From: an uncultured Ruminococcus sp.
GTDB lineage: Bacteria > Bacillota > Clostridia > Oscillospirales > Acutalibacteraceae
Length of the DNA stretch: 17,319 bases
Assembly: GCA_905234305.1 (NCBI GenBank)
Contig: CAJOHT010000004.1
Span: 1-17,319, forward strand
Direction of reading: 5' to 3'
In this document: positions 12,602-17,319 of the stretch, piece after piece
Layout of the letters: each line of letters begins with the position of its first letter
Numbering within the stretch: the first letter of the stretch is position 1
Translations under genes and position numbers: made by a program
The notes under the pieces: generated by a model
Database searches by the model: none
The model's input: the letters and a program-made list of their open reading frames with translations, nothing else
What the model was told of the DNA's origin: nothing

Positions 12602-15600
12602 TTATACCTTAATCTCTTTTCCGAGATATATTGAGTATATAACAATTTCTTTTACCCTGAGTCCTGTCGTTTCCTCAACAGCGGATTTATAAAACTCAAC
12701 CTGTTTATGATAGAGTTTAACTAAATCATCGGCGTCCTTTACCCTGTCGGTTTTATAATCGACAATTACAATCTCTCCATCCTCGACTAATAAAAGGTCT
12801 ACAGCACCCTGCATAACGAGCTTGCCGTCCTTAAACTCATCGTCAAAATCGGAAGCGCTGATTTTAACGGTAAACTGGTATTCCCTTTTATATTCCTCGC
12901 TGTTTATTACACGAGATATGAGGTTAGAGTTTAAAAATCCATTTAGTTTATTATAATCGATAAGTTCAACCTGACGCTCGGTTAAAAATCCGTTATCGCA
13001 AAGCCTTTGCGCTTCAAGCTCACAGTCTTTAACGGCGTTATTGATATCGCAGAATTCCATAAACGTATGGAACGCTGTACCCTTCTCGGCTCCCGAGCTT
13101 TTCTTATCACTCATAAAAGACGGTTTTCGCAGTATTTTTTTAAAAATCCTGTTATCTTTATGAGAAAGCTCTGACGCGCTGACTTTTTGAGGAAGTTTAA
13201 AAAACTGTCTATAAGGATAGACGAATTCAACTCTTGCGGAAAAATCGGACAAAAATTCGTAATCAATATTTTCTGACTCCTCGGCAGGCTCAGTTAAAGA
13301 GTCTGTATTATCATTTTCCAATCCTTTTTTATCGTTCTTTTTAATAATCTCAAATTTCCACGGTTTATAGCTATCCTTATAATAAGTATAATCAGGCTTT
13401 ATATTAGTACGGATATCACAAGACGGATTAGTAAGCGCGCAGGTGAAAATCCAGTCGCTGTAGGATTTCATATTCTTAACAACGTACGGAGTTATCGGAT
13501 ATGAGGCGATTTTACTCTCCAGCTTTGTTAGATAATCCTCAGGGTTTTTATTTGCCGCGGTGACAATAAGCCTCTCCTTAGCCCTTGTCATAGCAACATA
13601 AAGTATCCTCATTTCTTCAGAAATCATAAGGTCCTTCTGCATAAGCGAAAGGGCTTTTCTTTCGGTTGTTTCGTACTTTAAAATATCCTTTTTTATTTTC
13701 ATTCCAATACCGTAATCGGCGTTTAATACAATATCATCGGAAGCGTCGCGTAGGTTGAATTCTACGGATGTGCTGCTTAAAAATACTACAGGAAACTCCA
13801 ATCCCTTACTTGCGTGGATACTCATTATTTTTACCGCGTTAAGGGATGCATCCTCGTTATCGCTTACGGCATTAATAAATGTACCGCGTTCCTTCATACG
13901 GTCGATAAAATTAATAAACGCCGTAAGCGTTTTATATCCGCAAGACGCATATGAACGCGCGTAAGATTGCAGCAAATAAATATTCTTTAAATTGAATTTT
14001 TTACCCGCCATAGCTATACAGTCAAACGACGTAAGACTTAAAATAATTCCGATAAGCCTGTCAACAGTCGTAGTAACGGAAACTGTACGCATTTTGTCAA
14101 TAAAATCCAAAAATTCTTTATCTTTAACTTCGCCGCTCTTTTTCAGCGCGACATAAAGCGGAACTTTTCTGTCCTTAACACGGAGCTTAGCGACATCATC
14201 AGCGGTAAAAGAAAACATCGGGCTCAACATAACGCTCAGAAGCGGAATATCCTGTACGGGGTTATCTATTACCCTCAGCATATTAAGAAGCACCATAATC
14301 TCGGGAGAATCGAAAAAGCTGTTTTTTTCCTCGCTTACGGCAGGAACCGCCATACTGTTAAGCGTATTTACGAACGTTACCGCACGGCGCGTATCTCCTC
14401 TCGGACTTCTTAGCAAAACGGCAATATCGCCGTAGGTAATATTCCTTACCGAATCGCCGTCCTTGATCTGCATTTTCTCCTCATAGATAAGATTGTATAT
14501 CTTTTCGGCTACAATTTTAGCCTCAAGACTAAGCTCGGTCTCGTTATTTTCAACATCTATTTCGGACGAATCTATCAAATCAAGCTCCATATTAGGCGCG
14601 TCGTTTTCGGGATAAGAAGCTCCGCAAACGAGTTTCTCTTCTTCGTTATACTCAAGGCCGCCGACATCCTGCGACATCAAGGTAGAGAACACAAAGTTAC
14701 ACGCTTCGGTAATCCCTAAACGGCTCCTGAAATTTCGGTCAAGATTAATCTTAGCGGGATAGTTCTTATTATCCTCGCTGAAATTATTATATGACTCTTT
14801 ATAAGAGAGGAAAATATCGGGCTTAGCCTGCCTGAAGCCGTAAATGCTCTGCTTTACATCGCCTACTACAAAGAGATTATTCTTATCTCTGCTGACGGCT
14901 CTGAATATTAAATCCTGAACCTCGTTAATATCCTGAAACTCATCGACCATAATCATATCGAACATCGAAGATATTTCCTCGGAAATTTCGCTAAAACTTA
15001 TTTCTCCGTTATTATTATCGCAGAGAAGCTCTATCATTAACCCTTCGACGTCAGCAAAATCAAGTATGTTTTTTTCAAATTTTAATGCTTTAAATTCATC
15101 GCGAAAGGCTTTTACGCATTCAAAAAACACTTTTATAACAGGATAGTTCTGTTTTGTGTTATTTTCTATTAAAGAAATATCTTTATCGAACACCGCGCTA
15201 AGCCTGTTGATTTCCGATTTATAATTATCGCGTAATAATTTAATTATCTCTTTATACTCATCATCCTTAGAACCCTTTATCGAAGGAAATCTCGGGAACT
15301 TAAAGCCTTCGATTATTTCTTTTATACCGTTCCAATCACGCAGTCTTACAGCCTCATTCAAATCCTTGAACAACAAATTATCCGCGTTTAATACGCCGCG
15401 CAGCTTATCAAGCTGTTCGGGTTTTAAATACTCGTCCTTATCGAGATACATAAAACAGGAGTCAATCATCCTTACGCAATACTCAAGGCAATCGGATGTG
15501 TACTTCATAAGATAATCGAAATAAGGCGTTTTATTAAACGCGATACCGTCATAATACGAAAGCATTTTATCCATTCGGTTATCCATAAACGGAATAGAAG

Positions 15601-16150
15601 TAAGGAAATTATATGTATTTAAAATATGCTTTCTTAGATTATCGTCGTTGCGATAAGTGCATACGCAGTTAAGAAGCCGATTGAAGGCGTCAGAATTTTC
15701 ATTATAAAATTTTTCCAAAGCATTATCCAGCGCCTTCGAGCGAAGAACTGCAAGCTCTCCCTCATCAGCAATCCTGAAATCACTTTGTATATCGAGCTTA
15801 TAGAAGTAACGTCTTATAAACTCGGCGCAGAAACCGTCGATAGTAGAAATCTGAGCGCTATACAAAAGCTGTTTTTGATTTAACAGATAATTGTTATACG
15901 GGTCATCCTTCAAAAGATTATTCAGCGCGTTTTCAATTCTTATCCTCATTTCAGCGCTGGCGGCACGCGTAAAGGTAACAATTAACATCCTGTCAATCGG
16001 CACAGGGTTAACAGGGTCCGTAACGGCTTCTATTATTCTTTGTACAAGCACAGCGGTTTTTCCCGAACCCGCCGCCGCGGAAACAAGAACGGAGCCGTCG
16101 CGGGCATTTATAGCATGCTGCTGGGATTTTGTCCATTTAAGCTCAGCCAT
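12602..16150 (-). CDS. addA: AddA helicase/nuclease subunit of the AddAB recombination complex
   Basis: UvrD-type 3'-5' helicase with a C-terminal nuclease; with AddB it resects double-strand breaks for RecA loading, the Firmicutes counterpart of RecBCD. From ATG 16150 it has 1182 residues, normal for the family. Helicase motifs: Q-motif WTKSQQHAI (6-14), Walker A AAAGSGKTA (25-33), VTFTRAASAEM, Walker B VDEFQD (402-407), VVGDVKQSIYGFR (428-440), NLDRNFRSR, MSIHASKGLEFPVVFL and YVAMTRAKERL. The RecB-type nuclease lies at about 1024-1150: GTAFH (H1028), QGAVD (D1118) and VDYKTD (D1131, K1133). The start at 16150 is chosen over 16159 because GGAG is nine bases upstream of the former and directly abuts the latter. 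It overlaps the addB stop by 8 bp (ATGGCTGA), implying coupled translation. Confidence 0.96.
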   Translation of the reverse strand: MAELKWTKSQQHAINARDGSVLVSAAAGSGKTAVLVQRIIEAVTDPVNPVPIDRMLIVTFTRAASAEMRIRIENALNNLLKDDPYNNYLLNQKQLLYSAQISTIDGFCAEFIRRYFYKLDIQSDFRIADEGELAVLRSKALDNALEKFYNENSDAFNRLLNCVCTYRNDDNLRKHILNTYNFLTSIPFMDNRMDKMLSYYDGIAFNKTPYFDYLMKYTSDCLEYCVRMIDSCFMYLDKDEYLKPEQLDKLRGVLNADNLLFKDLNEAVRLRDWNGIKEIIEGFKFPRFPSIKGSKDDEYKEIIKLLRDNYKSEINRLSAVFDKDISLIENNTKQNYPVIKVFFECVKAFRDEFKALKFEKNILDFADVEGLMIELLCDNNNGEISFSEISEEISSMFDMIMVDEFQDINEVQDLIFRAVSRDKNNLFVVGDVKQSIYGFRQAKPDIFLSYKESYNNFSEDNKNYPAKINLDRNFRSRLGITEACNFVFSTLMSQDVGGLEYNEEEKLVCGASYPENDAPNMELDLIDSSEIDVENNETELSLEAKIVAEKIYNLIYEEKMQIKDGDSVRNITYGDIAVLLRSPRGDTRRAVTFVNTLNSMAVPAVSEEKNSFFDSPEIMVLLNMLRVIDNPVQDIPLLSVMLSPMFSFTADDVAKLRVKDRKVPLYVALKKSGEVKDKEFLDFIDKMRTVSVTTTVDRLIGIILSLTSFDCIAMAGKKFNLKNIYLLQSYARSYASCGYKTLTAFINFIDRMKERGTFINAVSDNEDASLNAVKIMSIHASKGLEFPVVFLSSTSVEFNLRDASDDIVLNADYGIGMKIKKDILKYETTERKALSLMQKDLMISEEMRILYVAMTRAKERLIVTAANKNPEDYLTKLESKIASYPITPYVVKNMKSYSDWIFTCALTNPSCDIRTNIKPDYTYYKDSYKPWKFEIIKKNDKKGLENDNTDSLTEPAEESENIDYEFLSDFSARVEFVYPYRQFFKLPQKVSASELSHKDNRIFKKILRKPSFMSDKKSSGAEKGTAFHTFMEFCDINNAVKDCELEAQRLCDNGFLTERQVELIDYNKLNGFLNSNLISRVINSEEYKREYQFTVKISASDFDDEFKDGKLVMQGAVDLLLVEDGEIVIVDYKTDRVKDADDLVKLYHKQVEFYKSAVEETTGLRVKEIVIYSIYLGKEIKV

Positions 16151-17319
16151 CGTTCTCATCTCCTATCTCTTTAAATACCTCTTTAGCCGAAGCCTCGGTT
16201 TTAAAACGGTAATCGTCATCATAAGTATGCAGACATACGCTGTTATACGGACAATAAGCGCATCCGTCAGCAACTCCTTTTATAGGCGAGGCGTTTATAT
16301 TACCGTTTAAAAGCTCTTTACCCATATTGCGTACCACATCGTCGATATGATTGAATATCAGCTTAAACTGTTCGCTCGATGCTAAAGTATCGGAATACTT
16401 GCCGTCCTCAAGTTTTTTAGACATCTTTATAAACTTTCCGAGTCTGTCCATATGATTTAGAACTTTCTCATCATTAAGAATAAGCCCATTCATTTTAAAA
16501 TTGCTGTCAAGCTGCGATAAAACCTTTTCCCCGTCATTATACTTATCTCCGTCAATATCCTTAGCGGCGGAGGGCATATATAACACTCCCGACGGAATTA
16601 GCTTAGCTTTGAAATAATCCTCGCCGTTTTCAGCAACACACTTTAAATAAAGCAGCATTTGAAGATTTATTCCGTAAAGGATTTCGTATAGTTTAAAGAC
16701 TTTATTGCCTGTTTTATAATCGACAATACGGATATATTTTTCGTCATCGTTTTTATTAAGCGTATCTACCCTGTCAATATACCCGATAACCGATACGCTT
16801 CTTTCGTCGTCAATATCTATTTTATAAGCGGGAACAGCGCCGTCGTCTCCGATTTTAAGCTCAAAATCAACAGGAATAAAATCGGAATACATAAGCTGGC
16901 GGATAAGCTCCTTTACAAGCGTAAAAATATTAATCTTAAGCCGCTCGAATAAAACCTTAAAGCTGTCGGATTTATCGTCAAGTCCGCCGAAGGTTTCTTC
17001 GGCGTATTCAAAAAGAATACTGTCAATATCGTTTTTAATCTCAGTATCTGTAATCGTATTCAAAACCGATTTATTATTCTTTATAAGAAATTTCTCGAGA
17101 AAATAATGAACAATATTACCGAATTGAATAGCGTCAATCGAGGCAGGCTTTCTCTCAGCGGCTTTTAAGCCGTAATTACAAAAATACTGAAACGGACATA
17201 GGTTATATTTTTCTATTCTCGAGGCGGAAATTTTCATATTCTTTCCGAAAAGCTCTTCAGCAACATCTTTATCTTTAATCAAAAACGACTTTCTCTTAAC
17301 CGTATTTTCAAGTTTTTCG
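16143..17319 (-). CDS. addB: AddB subunit of the AddAB complex, C-terminal part
   Basis: The C-terminal 391 residues of AddB; the 5' part lies beyond the right edge. The reading frame is open to position 17318, so the TTG at 17282 is internal and not a start. The region holds the second nuclease domain: ISASRIEKYNLCPFQYFC, FGNIVHYFLEKFL, then DRVDTL and RIVDYKTG, with the catalytic D and K of the RecB-type nuclease. The four iron-sulphur ligands are present: one Cys in NLCPF and three near the C-terminus in CAYCPYNSVC (Cx2Cx5C). In known AddB proteins these hold a 4Fe-4S cluster that staples the nuclease fold. Followed directly by addA. Confidence 0.95.
   Translation of the reverse strand, partial: EKLENTVKRKSFLIKDKDVAEELFGKNMKISASRIEKYNLCPFQYFCNYGLKAAERKPASIDAIQFGNIVHYFLEKFLIKNNKSVLNTITDTEIKNDIDSILFEYAEETFGGLDDKSDSFKVLFERLKINIFTLVKELIRQLMYSDFIPVDFELKIGDDGAVPAYKIDIDDERSVSVIGYIDRVDTLNKNDDEKYIRIVDYKTGNKVFKLYEILYGINLQMLLYLKCVAENGEDYFKAKLIPSGVLYMPSAAKDIDGDKYNDGEKVLSQLDSNFKMNGLILNDEKVLNHMDRLGKFIKMSKKLEDGKYSDTLASSEQFKLIFNHIDDVVRNMGKELLNGNINASPIKGVADGCAYCPYNSVCLHTYDDDYRFKTEASAKEVFKEIGDENDG

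Overview
The window reads as a moderately AT-rich Firmicutes chromosome, most likely a gut-type clostridium of the Ruminococcus/Oscillospirales group. The evidence is the clostridial-type gene cluster pyrH-frr-uppS-cdsA-dxr-rseP, AddAB in place of RecBCD, strong AGGAGG ribosome binding sites, and large secreted proteins with Lys-rich C-terminal beta domains. The genus-level guess is an inference from protein style, not from a database search.

Layout. (1) Positions 1-4763, minus strand: an envelope/translation operon read pyrH > frr > uppS > cdsA > dxr > rseP (rseP runs off the left edge). It makes UMP kinase, ribosome recycling factor, undecaprenyl-diphosphate synthase, CDP-diacylglycerol synthase, the MEP-pathway reductoisomerase and a site-2 protease. 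Gaps are 2-18 bp, so it is probably one transcript. (2) 4764-5422: a divergent small regulator-like gene (HTH plus zinc ribbon) with a near-consensus promoter and its own terminator. (3) 5440-11401, plus strand: an accessory block of three separately terminated genes for exported proteins: a 973-aa papain-like peptidase with carbohydrate-binding-like and Lys-rich C-terminal domains, then two tandem paralogues (425 and 419 aa) with a signal peptide, a unique N-terminal half and C-terminal bacterial Ig-like domains. (4) 11427-12598: pyrB with its own promoter, coding for an aspartate carbamoyltransferase that carries a PyrI-like four-cysteine zinc tail. (5) 12602-17319, minus strand: addA and the 3' two-fifths or so of addB, overlapping by 8 bp. 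They encode the AddAB double-strand-break-repair helicase-nuclease, convergent with pyrB at a shared hairpin.

The most interesting parts are the secreted trio, above all the two paralogues with an undescribed N-terminal module, an equally spaced cysteine pair and matching promoters, and the PyrB-zinc-domain fusion. I see no CRISPR array, transposase, tRNA, rRNA or integrase. No intergenic gap exceeds 300 bases.
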